From Actinomucor elegans (lineage: Eukaryota > Mucoromycota > Mucoromycetes > Mucorales > Mucoraceae), in contig JAMSLZ010000002.1 in the NCBI GenBank assembly GCA_026027325.1, positions 558,001 to 622,000 of the forward strand: 64,000 bases of DNA, read 5' to 3'. Each line of letters begins with the position of its first letter. Positions within the stretch are counted from its first letter, which is position 1. Made by a program: the position numbers and the translations under genes. Below are positions 1 through 12,364 of this stretch, in pieces. Under the pieces are notes generated by a model. It made no database searches, had not been told where the DNA came from, and saw only the letters and a list, made by a program, of their open reading frames with translations.

Positions 1-1
1 A

Positions 2-1042
2 TTATTCCTTTTTTATTGTAGTAGTATCTGCTGCTTTAATCTTGCTCATCTTATTAAAGTGATTCCACATATCTCTAATCGCTCGATTTGACTTTAAATC
101 CTCTTTTGTCTTGAGCATGTTTCTATTATTTTTCATGCACACCTTATATAGTTGCTCTTCTTCTTCTCTTGTCCATGGAGATTTATCGAGATTAGGCGCC
201 AAAAAAGTATGATAGTGCTGTGAAAGATGTCGAGGTGTACGTTGAATACCAGTGACTTTGCAAATCACCGCAAAATTTTCCCCATACTTTTTGACAGCTT
301 CCTTAATCAGTGCGTCTTCTTCAGCTGAAAATCTACCTTTTTTGACATCTGACATCTGCCAACGCCAACGTTCCAAGCACTGTCTTGGGGTACGCGATCC
401 CATGAATTCGGCTACACGTTCCATGCCTTGATCTCCATACATAGCCATACAATGTTTAAGTTTTTCAGATTCCTCCTTAGTCCAACGGCCGTGCTTGATT
501 CGAGGATCTAACGTGTGTTTATACGTCTGTCTAATCATAAATATGGGTCTTCGTCTCGGCAGTTGACTTTGAATCTCGTGCCAGTCCAATATATCCTGAA
601 AGATCCTTCCTTTTCCTGCATTCTTTAATGCCTCCAATTCCTCTTTTTGCCAAGGTCCTCTTACGTATCCGTCTGTGAGTAAAGCATAGCGATTCATCAC
701 GACGCTGGGTGAACGATTCACGAATTCGTTGGATATGGCAGTCCAGGATTTGCCCATGGTTTTAATCAATCGCATAAGCTTCTCGTCTTCTTCTTCCGTC
801 CAAGGACATCGAGATCGCAATGAAGCTTCATTCGAGATTTTGAGAGCATTTTGACGTAGTACTTCGACAGGAAGTAAGCGGTTGCTTTTAACAGATTTCA
901 CGTCGAGTTCTTTGTCTTTCAACTGAACAGTAGTGTGAAATGAAGCTAGATTTAGTTGTAATAAAGAAAGTCGACTGCATAAAGTGGATATATCTCCACG
1001 AAGGGTATGTCGTTTAATAGCTTGACTTATCAAGCTTGTCAT
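2..1042 (-). CDS. Myb/SANT multi-repeat DNA-binding protein
   Basis: Intact 346-aa single-exon ORF with its stop at the very edge of the window. At least five Myb/SANT-like helices repeat at about residues 80, 129, 186, 237 and 289. Each starts with a W/F plus acidic signature (PWTEEEDEKL, PWQKEELEAL, RWTKEESEKL, RFSAEEDALI, PWTREEEEQL) and ends in R/W positions such as QCLERWRW. This layout is typical of SNAPc4/REB1-like nuclear DNA-binding proteins, which act as transcription or termination factors. The first 75 residues lack a domain and are rich in Arg/Ser/Leu; a mitochondrial targeting role cannot be excluded. The ATG at the upper end is the first in frame. The family is clear from the repeats; the target sites are unknown. 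Confidence 0.85.
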   Translation of the reverse strand: MTSLISQAIKRHTLRGDISTLCSRLSLLQLNLASFHTTVQLKDKELDVKSVKSNRLLPVEVLRQNALKISNEASLRSRCPWTEEEDEKLMRLIKTMGKSWTAISNEFVNRSPSVVMNRYALLTDGYVRGPWQKEELEALKNAGKGRIFQDILDWHEIQSQLPRRRPIFMIRQTYKHTLDPRIKHGRWTKEESEKLKHCMAMYGDQGMERVAEFMGSRTPRQCLERWRWQMSDVKKGRFSAEEDALIKEAVKKYGENFAVICKVTGIQRTPRHLSQHYHTFLAPNLDKSPWTREEEEQLYKVCMKNNRNMLKTKEDLKSNRAIRDMWNHFNKMSKIKAADTTTIKKE

Positions 1043-3831
1043 TTTGTATTGTTGTTTCGAGGAAAACCAAGTAGAAGAATAAGCCTGGGTTTTGACTAAT
1101 TTATATTCGACAGCAAATTTTGATTATTCAAACAGCGCACTCGCTTTAGCGAAGCCAATAACATGGATCGCGTCAGGTTTGGAGCCTTTGGATAATGAAA
1201 AGGCTAAATATGTAAATACTATATTGTATTTCATTTAAAAGCGTTGAGAAATGTTTAATAAAAGTTTAGTACAAGATCTTGATTGCTTACAGTAATCTAT
1301 TAAAACTTTCAAAAAAAAATAAAAAAAAAAAACGCGGATACATGTTTTACCATATCTAGAGTCATAGTTTTATTATAGATCATATTCATTGTATTCTTAT
1401 ATTATTGAAAAACGATACAAAGATGCACAATTAAGAATTGTTCTTGGATGTTATTTTTTTCGACTGATTTGAATCATCATTAATAAACGACAGTTTCTTC
1501 AAAATCATACAAAATATGTTAGTATTCCCAAGCAGTAATAAATCTACATTGATTATAAACCATAGTTTGAATGTGTCGTCTTGCTATAAGAAAAAAAAAC
1601 CAAAAATTGAAAATGTTGGCATTGAATAAATCTGCAAGTAGGATTGACTAGAAGTGAACTATATTATCATACTATTTGTCTATTCATTATGTATATCATG
1701 TAAGTATATATGCAAACATTGAAGCTCTCCAGCAGAGCCTTGTTAACTAATGGTTGGCTTATAAACAGTTGTAATGTCCAAATTTACCTTATCAAAGCCA
1801 ATAAAGAAACCAACTAGTATTCTGTATTTTATGAGCTTCTCGTTTCTACTATTCTCGTTAAAATGGCATTTTGTACCTTGTTTTTATATTACAGCTTGCG
1901 CTTTAGTTGTGCTGGATCCTGGAGCAGTAATAACAAGCTTAGTATTCACTTTTGAATCCACAAGAAAATTATAATGCTTTAGCTTGCTGATGAAAGAAAT
2001 AAAGCTGCAAGAAAAAGGCGGCTGATGATGTACTACAAGCTATATGATACTTGTAATCAAAGCAGTATCATTCTTCTATATTTCTTTTTTTATAGAGGAA
2101 ATGCTGGCCTATATAGCAGCTTACTGATTGTTTATATCAAAGCTTTACTGGGGCTATCTATCGGAGCCTTCAATTTTGTTAACGCTGGTCCTAATCCTGC
2201 TCCCCTAAAATGAGTTCTCTAGCCTATCATTATAACGTTTCTATTGCTTTTTAAAAATACTAATAATAGTTTCATTAACATTATAATTGCATACGCCAAG
2301 TTTAATACTTTATCTAGTATATTGATAAAAATCAGCCAAACTAGAATGCACCACACTATGTACGCCTTAAGCTAGAGAATACGACATGTTCATGCAGAAT
2401 ATGTGACACGAGAACTAGCATGTTTTTTGTTTCAAACATCCTGTTTAAATGTACTATATACACAAAATGCACAAACACCTCAGGTAACATCGAACAGGCA
2501 TAGCTTGCTTATCAAAGAAACTGATGTATTCATTAAACAATTACGCCGCTTTTAACGCTATTAGTACAGCGAGAAACTACTTTGATAACAAAACTGACGT
2601 CAACTTTTAATAAGATACAACTAATCTGGCTACTATATGAAAGTACAGGTTTGATTATCACATTGTAACTTTAAACTTAAAACAACATTCACAAACTACA
2701 GTGTAACATTCTCCCTGTCAACTAGATTCGTCATATAGTATTAATGAAGTATATATCAAGGATTGAGCAAATTTGAATGGCTGCCGCGTACTGTACCTCA
2801 GCTTGATATTTGATATTCGATAGATACAATCCATCATATTCCAGATGTTGCTGTGATGTTAGCTAGCGCACTGTCTATATTGAACAAAATTGATTTGATA
2901 GTATTTCGTCCTGAAGTTCTTGCTCAGAATTGGGACTTACTCGGGGTATGATCTTTAGCGTTTTTTCGTATTATTTCCGTCTTTCTATTGCTAATAAAAA
3001 ACGGTTTATAATATATTTTGAATCTCGTGAAAGATTTTGATCGAGTGACGTATCGGATAAAAAGTTGGCTTTCCTTTAATTTAGGGTTCTTCATGCGAAA
3101 ATCCGTCAGTTTCGTCCTTACTCAGTTTGTAGCAGAGATATTGAAGTTGTATAAATATTGATGAACTGCATAGCCGGTTTCAGTGTAAATTCCCATTTCT
3201 AGGATCTACCCAAACATAGTTAAACTCTTTAGAGTAAGTCTAGCTAGCATGTTGTTAAAACTGATAATAAAGGGAAGACACATATAAGTTTTAGATTAGC
3301 CGCCTTCAATGGCAAAAAAAAAAAGCTTTAGCTTTTGATAATTTTTAGATATAGACGTTAAAAGGTCATTCTCAAGAGAAACACAAACATATGCTTGTGG
3401 AGACTATGGTTTCATGTATGGCAAGCTATTGTATATTTGTCTTCAACTGGACGAAATGCCAAATGGAGTACGGAAAAATTGCTTAAAAATTGGTTGCTGT
3501 TCTGCTAATAAAGATCAGCATATTTGCACAACAAAGGTAATGTGATTGCACTCACATATGATCTATATTACATATATGTTTGAGCCTACCTCCATGATGG
3601 TGGAATTGTAAAGAAACATAGCCAATGGTTAACTTTGGTATAAAACTTGAAACATGAAAATCGAAATACATAATAAAAAAAAGGGCTCAACTTCGGAGAT
3701 CATAATATCGTGACTTGTTTTTGCAAACTCTTTATGGCAGTGCAGTAAAGCCGGTTTTTTATTTGAACCCTTTTTTTATATTTTTATTTCGATAATTGCC
3801 TGTTCATCGATCTTTGATTGCTCTCATCGTC
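1043..3831. other. AT-rich intergenic stretch with short coding-like fragments
   Basis: No intact gene was found. The first 200 bases are the Myb gene promoter. Plus-strand frames at 1774-1974 and 2025-2213 carry a VLDPGAV motif followed by an Arg/Lys-rich segment, weakly like a decayed TnpB/Fanzor-type nuclease. Plus-strand fragments near 2830-2945 (ending in FRPEVLAQNWDLLG) and near 3400-3545 (GFMYGKLLYICLQLDEMPNG) look coding but are interrupted by stops. They are probably relics, not parts of the ubiquitin protease that follows. Confidence 0.4.
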
Positions 3832-5784
3832 ATGTCTAAAAAACAATTCAAGCCTAATAATTACCAAGGTGGTAACAATAACAAAAACAAGCACAGAAAC
3901 AAGCACAGAAACAATGAACACCGGGTTCAGAAAAATAACTTTATGAACAAGAAAGTCAACCGGGTGAATAAGCCAACACAAAAGGCACCGGCCAAAGTAC
4001 CTGTCAAAGGACCTTTATTCGATAAATCTAAATTAGTTACCTCCTGGTCAATTAATCGTAAAGCTGGTCCTGGTTTGATGAACGGTATGAATACGTGTTT
4101 CCTGAACTCTGTCTTGGAGTGCTTGACCTATACTCCTCCTTTGGCACAGCAGTTGCTAAAGGAAGAACATCAAGCATCCTGTCGTATGGATGGCTTCTGT
4201 GCCTTATGTGCTATGGAACTACACGTTAGACGTAGTTTAAAAGATCCCAAGAGTTTCGCCAAAGGTGCTGCTATAATGCCAAAATACTTTACTAGTAATT
4301 TGAAAGGTACATACATTAAATATACGCATAGTAACCTAAAAAAAAAACCATCGTATTTAAACTTTTCTTTTCATTATTAGCTTTATCAAAGACACTACGT
4401 TTAGGTCGCCAAGAAGACGCACACGAACTCTACATGTTCATGTTGTCCGCTTTCCAAAAAGCTTCTATTCAGGGATTAGGGTAGGTTCCTATTGGCTAAG
4501 CCACCGATGTTTTATATATGGACACTGATGTCTCTGAGCAGAAAATTACCTCCTGCTGTTGAAGAATCGGCATTTATTTATCAAGTCTTTGGTGGCAAAC
4601 TTCGTTCTCAACTGAAATGTTACAGCTGTAACGCTACTTCGAACAATTATGAAGCTTGTTTAGATCTGAGTGTGGATCTTACCAATAAAGCCAAAACTGT
4701 CGAACAAGCCCTTGCAAACTTTACTAAAGTCGATATTATTGGTAGCGATGATCCTAACAACAAGTACAAATGTGATGCGTAAGTATTTTGCCCAAGTTAA
4801 GATCTCAAACAAACGTACTAATTTTTTTTTCTTAGTTGTAAACAAATGGTCAAAGCTGGCAAGCAAATGACTATTGACGAACTTCCTCTTATGTGTACTA
4901 TCCATTTGAAGCGTTTCGCCTTTGATATGGAATATGGTTACATGCGTAAGATTACATCAAAGGTTGAATTTCCTGAAACTTTGGATCTGGCACCTTATGT
5001 CAGTGAAGAAAAAAGTGTTCAAAAGGCCGAATACAATTTGTATGCTGTCCTTGTTCATGCAGGCTTTGGATGTGATTCCGGTCACTACTATGCTTACATT
5101 AAAGCACCTAATGGCAAGTGGTACAATGCCGATGATGATTTTGTCGCACCTGTTTCAGTAAGTCAGGTATTGAAGGAGCATGCCTACATGCTATTCTATC
5201 AGCAAAGCGAAATCATCTCTACTCCTACAGCGCCTGCTTCTACAACAGCTGAGCCACCAACTCCTGCTCCTATGACTGATAAGGAGGAGCAATCCACTGA
5301 AGCTACTGCGCTAGTGTCTGAAGCAGTATCGACATTACCACAAGCTATAATTACAACAGAAACACTCGTCACCGCAGCTACACCACAACAAGTGCCTACT
5401 GCCAAAGCAACATTATCATCCACAACAAATGCAGCAACACTACTACCACCCACATCTACTTCCCTCTTACGTTCAGCTCTGAAGAAATCAAAGACCCAAA
5501 AAATGCGTTCCCTTGAACACACCAAGCGAAATGTGCATTTTGTTGAACCCATCGTCAAAGCGGATAATCCCAAGGCTTGGACCGTCCAATTATCCACACA
5601 ATCTCACAGATCACTTCGCGGTAACTTGTCACCACCCACTTACAGTGCCAATGTCAACGACTTGAGCAGCTGGACCGTGCGAAGCCAACCAGATTTCCTT
5701 CGAAAGCAAAAATCCAAAAAGAGACGTGTATTCCGAGTGAAGTTGGAATCCAAGAAATCAGCTTGGACGGTTAATCCATACTAA
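3832..5784 (+). CDS. Ubiquitin carboxyl-terminal hydrolase, USP36/Ubp type (4 exons)
   Basis: Model join(3832..4306, 4381..4480, 4542..4778, 4836..5784), 586 aa; all phases agree. Peptidase C19 deubiquitinase that removes ubiquitin from substrates. The Cys box GLMNGMNTCFLNS lies near residue 81 with catalytic Cys about 89 and the oxyanion Asn five residues before it. QEDAHEL follows, then paired zinc-type cysteines (CYSC and CDAC), and the His box GHYYAYIK with His about 354 and the acidic WYNADDD. These match the USP36/42 group. The N-terminal 60 residues are basic (nucleolar-like) and the tail is Ser/Thr/Pro-rich and ends basic. The usual GNTC is MNTC here, which does not touch the catalytic triad. 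The first in-frame ATG was chosen. Introns are 74, 61 and 57 bases. AATAAA-like signals follow the stop. Confidence 0.92.
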
Positions 5785-5941
5785 TGAATTCATTCAACTC
5801 CTCCATATCGTATACCATAATGTAGATATATATTTATAATAAAAAGTCATGCTAGTAGTTTTTCTTATCACGTCATTATAGTACACCATTTCCAGAAATA
5901 TATTGCACGTTAAGATAGAGAAATAATAAATAGGTACTCAA

Positions 5942-7111
5942 TCATTTGAGAGCTAAATAATCTTCAAGTAATTTGATTTTTTTGTATTCAAGGTCAAAAG
6001 CTCTCTTTTCTTTTTCCATCTCACTTTTTAGCTTCATTAAAGTTCTTTTAACACTTTTCTTGTCTTTAGGAATTTCACATTCAGGAGTGCCGCTATGTTC
6101 GGTGGTATTCTTATGTTCAGTAGCGTTGTTATGCTCAGTGAGAGTTATATGGAATATCAGATGATTTATACTACAAAAAGGGACCACAAGTGCGGTTTAT
6201 TTATTAATGTAAAAGAAAAGACCAAGATCTCTATATTGCATAGCTTGAGATCTATTAAATATTGCATTATTACTGAACGCCAGATTAGAGGAGCTGAGAT
6301 CTGGAATGTGCATAGTATCGTCTAGGTACACGCTCACTTTAAAGATTGTATGTTAATTACCTTGCGAAACCGTCGCTCAGTTGTGTTGTTATGCCCAGTT
6401 GTACTGTTATGTTCAGTAACGTTGTTATGCTCAATGATATTGCTATATGAACAAGAGCACCGAGTATATGATGGAGTTGGCCGAGTTTGAAAAGTCGAAT
6501 CCTATAATAAAGCTTTTGTTAATAACTCTTCAATCTGCAAATTTCAAACTTACACATTGGACTTTTATTCCGTTGTGAATTGTCTCTTGAGTATGTAAGC
6601 CTTCTAGATTTTTACAAAGAGCAATATGTCTAGAACAGTATGTCATGTAAAAATTTGTAGCATAAATTAACAGGAGCCAGTGCCTACACTGCTACTTTCT
6701 GAGGTTTATATATGGAAGCGCATTAATGATCGCACGACGATTTACGATGTTCTGAGTATCTTCTGAAAACCTTTGAGAGTATAGTGTCTCATGAATACTT
6801 GTAGTAACAACCTACAGAAAGTACAAGATTTGGCCACAATTTCACAAGAAACGAAGAGTATTAATGTTACATGTTGCATTTGGTTATTGTCATTTTTTCA
6901 TTCACAATTTCGAAATGCCAAGTAACAAGTATAGTCAATAATCTGATACACATTGAAGAAAATTACAAGTACTTCATTTTGGTTTGACGTCTCTAGCATA
7001 TCTCCAGCCCGAGATTTTTGCATTTCAATTTTAAGCCAATAAGGACGTTCGTTATCTCCACTTCCAGCCAATGAAATTGCGTTCGCTCCTTTGGTTGTAA
7101 AGTCGATCACT
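5942..7111 (-). CDS. Unknown spliced gene with TEHN repeats and coiled-coil tail (5' end open)
   Basis: No family recognised. Five exons can be linked with every phase agreeing: complement(join(5942..6133, 6361..6501, 6554..6629, 6696..6811, 6967..7111)). This gives about 222 residues, but the first exon is not resolved. The upstream exon starts after a cttccag acceptor (VIDFTTKGANAISL...). The middle holds a TRCSCS patch and degenerate TEHNN/TEHNS/TEHKN repeats. The repeats continue across the intron at 6134-6360, so repeat units lie in both flanking exons. The C-terminus is Lys/Glu-rich and probably a coiled coil (KLKSEMEKEKRAFDLEYK). It is convergent with the ubiquitin protease. Clean donors (gtaagt, gtaatt) argue for a real, lineage-specific gene; a decayed transposon gene is the alternative. 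Confidence 0.45.
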
Positions 7112-8697
7112 CTGGAAGAAGCAAGGTTTCAAGTTACTATCTTTCTTGGCCAGGTCTCAAACCATTGTATTTTTCTGACACATTTTCCTTTTTATATATA
7201 TTTTCTTATTGTATTTGTTATTAGTATTATATTCCTTCCGCTCACATTGTAAAACCTTTTTATGTCCTTTTTACCATTTTTCTCGTCTTTCCCTCTTTTG
7301 TATATATTATCGTAGATCCATTCAATGTCTCAGCCCCTCGAGTTTGATATTTGATCTAGTGTTACACCTAGATTCTTATTGTTCTCGAATGGATCGCACA
7401 TCAAATGCATTGATTTTAGATAGTTATTCGGTTCTCTGCTGCAGATGATGAATGTTTTACACTGGTTATGTTTCCGATGCTTCAGTATGCTTCAGTATGC
7501 GCATTTTAATAGTCTTTAGATAGGTGTTTGTATATGCTGTCATTAGAAGTCAGCTGTTGAAGTCGCTGATAGTTTATCTGGTTGCACCTGTAGAGTGTTA
7601 GCTATGTAGTAGAAGTAGATAGATGATTGATATCTATATAAGGTAGGACAATCGTACTTGCCAATAGACGATAATTCAATTTTTGGGTCTTTCTTCCCTT
7701 ACTTTATTACTTTTTTTTAAAAAAAAAATACTTGCTTTATTGTCTTTTAAAACGGACACACCTAAAGCTTTCTCTCTCTCTCTCTCTCTCTGGATCTGGA
7801 TCTATTCGATATATATAATAATAATCTTTACATTCTCCTATTACTCAATTATATATATATTGTTTACTCTCTCTATTCAAGGTAAACATAAAAGAACATA
7901 GCCACAATATTATTAAAAACAGATTACTGTTAGATTCATCAAGCACAGACTAAGCTACGCCATACCTATAGGAGACACTAACAGACACATATACGGTGGA
8001 AGGTAGGTCGCTATAGTGTTGATAGACTATAAAAGAGCATTCATTTCCAAACTTTTTTCTTTTCCCTTTACTTCTCTTAAATTTAGGACAGTCCATCTGT
8101 AGTAGGAATTTCTTCTTAATTTTGAGAGGGTTTGTATTTTTATAAAGTTCAATGAAAAATATCATGCGTTAATGTATGCGAGCTATAAAGTCATTATGTT
8201 TATAATTGTCTGTCGTACCTAAACTAAGCTCTGATTTCCAATATGATACATGCTTTCTGAGCCATGCTTTATTCTCTTAATAATAATAATTCCTAATAAT
8301 AATAAAAGACTGCACAGTTGTGCAAAAATAAATCTAGAAATTATGCAATCTTTATTTTTTATATGTGTAAAGCGAGTTCAGTTGGTATGCAATCTAAAAT
8401 ATTTCATTTGCGCAATCTGGATTTTTTAACGTTCTCTTGAAGTTAGAGGATCGAAGGATCAACTCTTTCTGTTACCCCATGATACGATTGCCTTTGAAAC
8501 GGAGTACTCTGTCTAAATACCAACCGTGATGTTACCTAATCGAATTGTACTTTTCCTAGGTTATTTTAGTTTTTATCTTTTATTGTATATTTTTACCGAG
8601 AAGCAAATAATAATAAAAAAAAAATCTTTCCAGATATACAGTTTTTTTTTTCTTTTCTTTTACTATATCACTCTACTGGTCAATCACTATTATTCGT
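7112..8697. other. Intergenic stretch upstream of the GH8 gene
   Basis: AT-rich, with a CT microsatellite at 7770-7792 and T-rich tracts typical of fungal promoters. A minus-strand 71-codon frame (7950-8165) is basic but has no recognisable domain. The missing first exon(s) of the TEHN-repeat gene probably lie in 7140-7500. No other gene seen. Confidence 0.4.
7770..7792. repeat. (CT)n microsatellite
   Basis: About eleven uninterrupted CT units in an AT-rich non-coding stretch. Pyrimidine-rich tracts are common in fungal promoters. Confidence 0.9.
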
Positions 8698-9959
8698 ATG
8701 GGAAGAAGCGTAGAAGAAGCATATGCGAAATGGAGATCAAAGTATATATATATAGAGCACTGTTTTGTCTATGACTGACTAATTCATACTAAACTAGATA
8801 CTTGCGAACATATGGCGATGGATTTTACGTATACTATAAAGAACAGAGTGAAGGTGTACCAGAAATGACATGTTCTGAGGCTCATGGTAATTGTTCAACA
8901 GGCAACTATCCCCAATATAAGGCGACTAACACAGTAGCTTATATTTAGGGTATGGTATGCTCATTGCTGTTCTGAAAAGAAATCAACAAGACTTTGATGG
9001 ATTATACCGCTACTTTTTAAACTGGAGAAATCAAAAGGGTTTGATGCAATGGCAGCAAAAGACAAGCAAGAATGGTACGTTTGTGCCTGGTGATGAAGGA
9101 GGACAAAACTGCGCTACGGATGGCGATGTAGATATTGCTACTGCATTATTTCTGGCAGCCAAAGTATGGAAAAGAGGCGGCGCCCAAGGTGAATATGATT
9201 ACCGTGCTGCTGCAGTTGCGCTAGCTGGATCTATTTGGCAGTACTGTTTCAATCATGATACATTTATGCCCCTGGTAGGTGACTGGGCTGATCCTGGCGA
9301 TGAAGCATTTGCATTAACTAGACCTAGTGATTTTATATTGAGCGGATATCTGATGTTTTATTATGTAAGTCGAAATTTTTGAAGGCGTGAAATTCAACGT
9401 TCAGTATTCACTCTTGTGATATTAGGAAGATCTAGAGCGCAAGCAAGTCTGGAGTAGAGTGGTGAATGCGATCGTAAACACATGTCAAGCTCAACTGGCG
9501 CTACACCCTCAAACAGGTTTGATAGCTGATTTCTTGACCTTGGATCGCAAGACGAATACCTATCAACCTGTGCGTAAAGAAGTATTGGAGAGTAAACATG
9601 ATCCGGATTATAATTGGAATTCCTGTCGTGTTCCTTGGCGTCTTGCACATTATTACATGTTGACTAGAGATGAAAGATTGAGATTGTTGCTAGAGACAGA
9701 AGGCAAGTTCTTTGCTAATCAATTGGCGAAAAGTGGAGAGGATTGTCCTATTCGAGCAGGCTATTGCTTGAATGGCAAATGCTACGCTGATTATAGTGAT
9801 ATGGCATTTGTAGCACCTGTCAGTTTTTTGTTTTGGGTACTGGGGTGGCAGCAGCAGCTTCATCAAGTGATGAGATACATTGATGAAGATAATGAAGCAA
9901 CCTATTTCGGCGAAAGTATTGCTATGTTAGGGTTCTTACAAGCGCACGTTCCATATTAG
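8698..9959 (+). CDS. Glycoside hydrolase family 8 (endoglucanase/chitosanase type), 4 exons
   Basis: Model join(8698..8741, 8798..8886, 8949..9364, 9426..9959), 360 aa, phases consistent. GH8 enzymes are inverting (alpha/alpha)6-barrel hydrolases of beta-1,4-glucan, xylan or chitosan. The general-acid Glu sits in CSEAHGYGM (about residue 42), the base-region acidic cluster is ATDGDVDIATAL (about 100-110), followed by RPSDFILSGYL, the TGLIADF segment, NSCRVPWRLAHYYM and CYADYSDMAFVAP. The catalytic domain looks complete, but the modelled N-terminus is only about 15 residues with no signal peptide, so an upstream exon may be missing. GH8 is mainly bacterial. In a chitosan-walled mucoralean a chitosanase role is attractive but inferred. 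Introns are 56, 62 and 61 bases. Confidence 0.88.
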
Positions 9960-11276
9960 TTAGTATACTACATGTTTATACATCCAAATATATAAAACAA
10001 AGATAGCTTTGGTTATTGGTTTAGCAATAGGATTAATTATTTAATTACACAGCATTTGTGGTAATGGCAATCTTCTGAGCGACCTTCAAGGCTTTTATAT
10101 ATAGATATCCGATAGCAATAGCCACACACTCTTTTGTACTAAGAGGTCGTGGTTAATCTCGATAAAATGTCATATCTGGCTAACAGTTCTTGCTCGTAAC
10201 AAGCTATTGTATTTCTCAGGAACATTTTGTTATCACCTGCTGTAAAATATATGTGTTTCATAGTAAGTTGAGCTTAATTGTCTATAAATCTCTCGACTGA
10301 TCTCAGTCCAATGCCACATCAGATTAGTATGCCATACTTAGAATGAGCTGGTGCACCGGATGATGCTTCATATTTTTTCAGTTCATTTACTATAATAAAG
10401 CATATATGACCATTTGTCAATGTTATAACATTTTCCATTACATCAAATAGAGGTTTATTTTTTGAGTGTCTAACTCAGTGATATGGTAATCAAACACAGT
10501 CCATCACAAATAACGAAGAACATTTGTTGAAATAAACAATGGCTATGTCAATAATGACGTTTACGCACTACTACCGCGCAGAAAATCCATATACACCTAT
10601 ATCTTTATATACATGCTCCTCTTTCTCTTGTTCTTGACCTTTCTTTTTTCATTTATACTCCATTCAAAGCGACTTTTGTTTTTTCTGTGCAGTTCCCGCC
10701 CCCCTGAACAATAAGCTGCCTCGTTTCTTCATTAAATCCTTGACGGTTTTACTGCTGACTAGAATCTCATACTGATGTGGCCTTTTAAAAGGTTTCTCGA
10801 GACACTCTTTCATCGGCTACCGAATAGTCTCTTAGCTGGGCCCTTCGGAGTCACCTATTCACTCTCAATGAATGATAGAAAGGTTCCCTGTGCCTTATGA
10901 ACAAGGATTTCAGCGGAGCAACTGAATATATTCATCTGCATCACCCAATGAAAATGTTTCACCAGTAGATGATCAAAGAATGGGTTGATATAAACTGTTT
11001 TTAAATAGCTTCTGGATAAATAAGCAAGTGAAAGATAAAACTGATAGGATGTCAAAAAGCCAGTATAGGATTGCCTGTAGTTCTCTCGTAATGCAATTAA
11101 TGATATACTTTCCGCTCAGAAATATAAACTCATTATCTAGTAATGCTTATTTAATGATTAAACGGTTCATTACTGATTTATTCTTGTGTGAAAAGAACCG
11201 TGCAATCGAGTAAAAAGCTCTTAATTTTTATGAACATATACCATCACATCATTTTCTTTTACTTATTCCAATTAAA
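9960..11276. other. Intergenic stretch with unresolved minus-strand coding fragments
   Basis: Minus-strand frames near 10048-10140 (ending KVAQKIAITTNAV, stop), 10330-10450 (containing VNELKKYEASSGAPAHSK) and 10470-10540 (FDYHITELDTQKINLY) look coding, but I could not join them in phase. They may be exons of an unknown gene or a decayed element. The 600 bases before the RBR gene are its presumed promoter. Confidence 0.3.
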
Positions 11277-12364
11277 ATGGACGATTTGGCCAAATCTTTC
11301 AGTCGTGCTACAGTTAGCAATCAATCTACTAGCAGTACTATTACAAGCAATCAACCTACTAATCGTGTCCCTGTCGACAATCAACTTACTACTACTAGCC
11401 GTAAAAGACGACTTTTACTCGAATGTTGTGTCTGTTTTAATGAACTTGATTCCGAACAGGCTTTCAATACTGAAAGGTGCAACCATCACCTATGCCTTTC
11501 GTGTCTCAAAATTTTTATAAAAAAAGAAGTAGAGAACAATTGGAAAGGTGAAGCTCTTTCAAAAATTCGGTGTGTACACATAAGCTGCCCATGTACTTAT
11601 GACTTTGAGACAATTTTGGACCATCACTTGGGACCAGAAGAAGCAGAGGAATTAAGAGCACTGGCTATCTCAAAAGTGCATGTTCTAAACAAAGTATGCT
11701 GAATACTAAGGAATAGTAAAACAAACATTTATTGATTTTGTTTCTCAGGTTACCTGTCCTGCCGATAATTGCAATGCTATTTTTGATGCTGAATTTGAGT
11801 CAACAAAGAATTGCACCTTTGGTGTCTGTCTTGAATGCCGCCAGGGCCTTTGTTTAGCTTGCCAAACAGTTTGGCACCCAGGTATATTGCCACTATTCAC
11901 AACAAAAAAATACGTGTGCCAAACAATGTTGGCTTTATGTAGGTGAAATTAAAATACATGATGATGAAAATGAAGATCGCAAGATTCTTGATTATGCTTA
12001 TAATAATAATTGGGCTCGTTGTCCAAAATGCGGTCATATCGTTCAAAAATCAGTAAGTGCAAGGAAACCATCATCGTGAATACTCATGCGTATTAGATTG
12101 TTGACATTTATTTTTATCCGCTGTCAAGTATGGCTGCGATGCAATAGCATGTATATGTGGAACATATTTGTAAGTGCTATAAAGCTTATGGTGGTCGATT
12201 TGACCTTAATTTTTTCTAGTTGTTATAAATGTGACGAGCCCTGCAAAAGCCAAATTGGCTATACCTGTACTCACAAACCTGGAGAAAAAGTAAAGAAGCG
12301 TCTGAAGATGTTTGAAGTGTCAGATAAGCAGGTAGAGTATCTCCAAGAGATCAAATTTACTTAG
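11277..12364 (+). CDS. RBR-type E3 ubiquitin ligase (RING-IBR-RING), 5 exons
   Basis: Model join(11277..11693, 11749..11881, 11943..12052, 12129..12169, 12220..12364), 281 aa, phases consistent. RING1 begins CCVCFNEL with CNHHLCLSCL; the IBR follows (CPADNCNAIF ... CLECRQGLCLACQ ... WHPG); RING2 is CPKCGHIVQKSYGCDAIAC ... CYKC. RBR ligases pass ubiquitin from an E2 to a RING2 cysteine and then to substrate. The Cys of YGCDAIAC aligns with the HHARI catalytic Cys and is kept. The N-terminal 45 residues are Ser/Thr/Asn-rich and probably disordered. The protein is short for the family and lacks the Ariadne domain or a UBA, so it is a minimal RBR; the substrate is unknown. Confidence 0.9.

Noticed and set aside
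5199..5597. 132-codon minus ORF
   Set aside because: Shadow of the low-complexity Ser/Thr/Pro tail of the ubiquitin protease.
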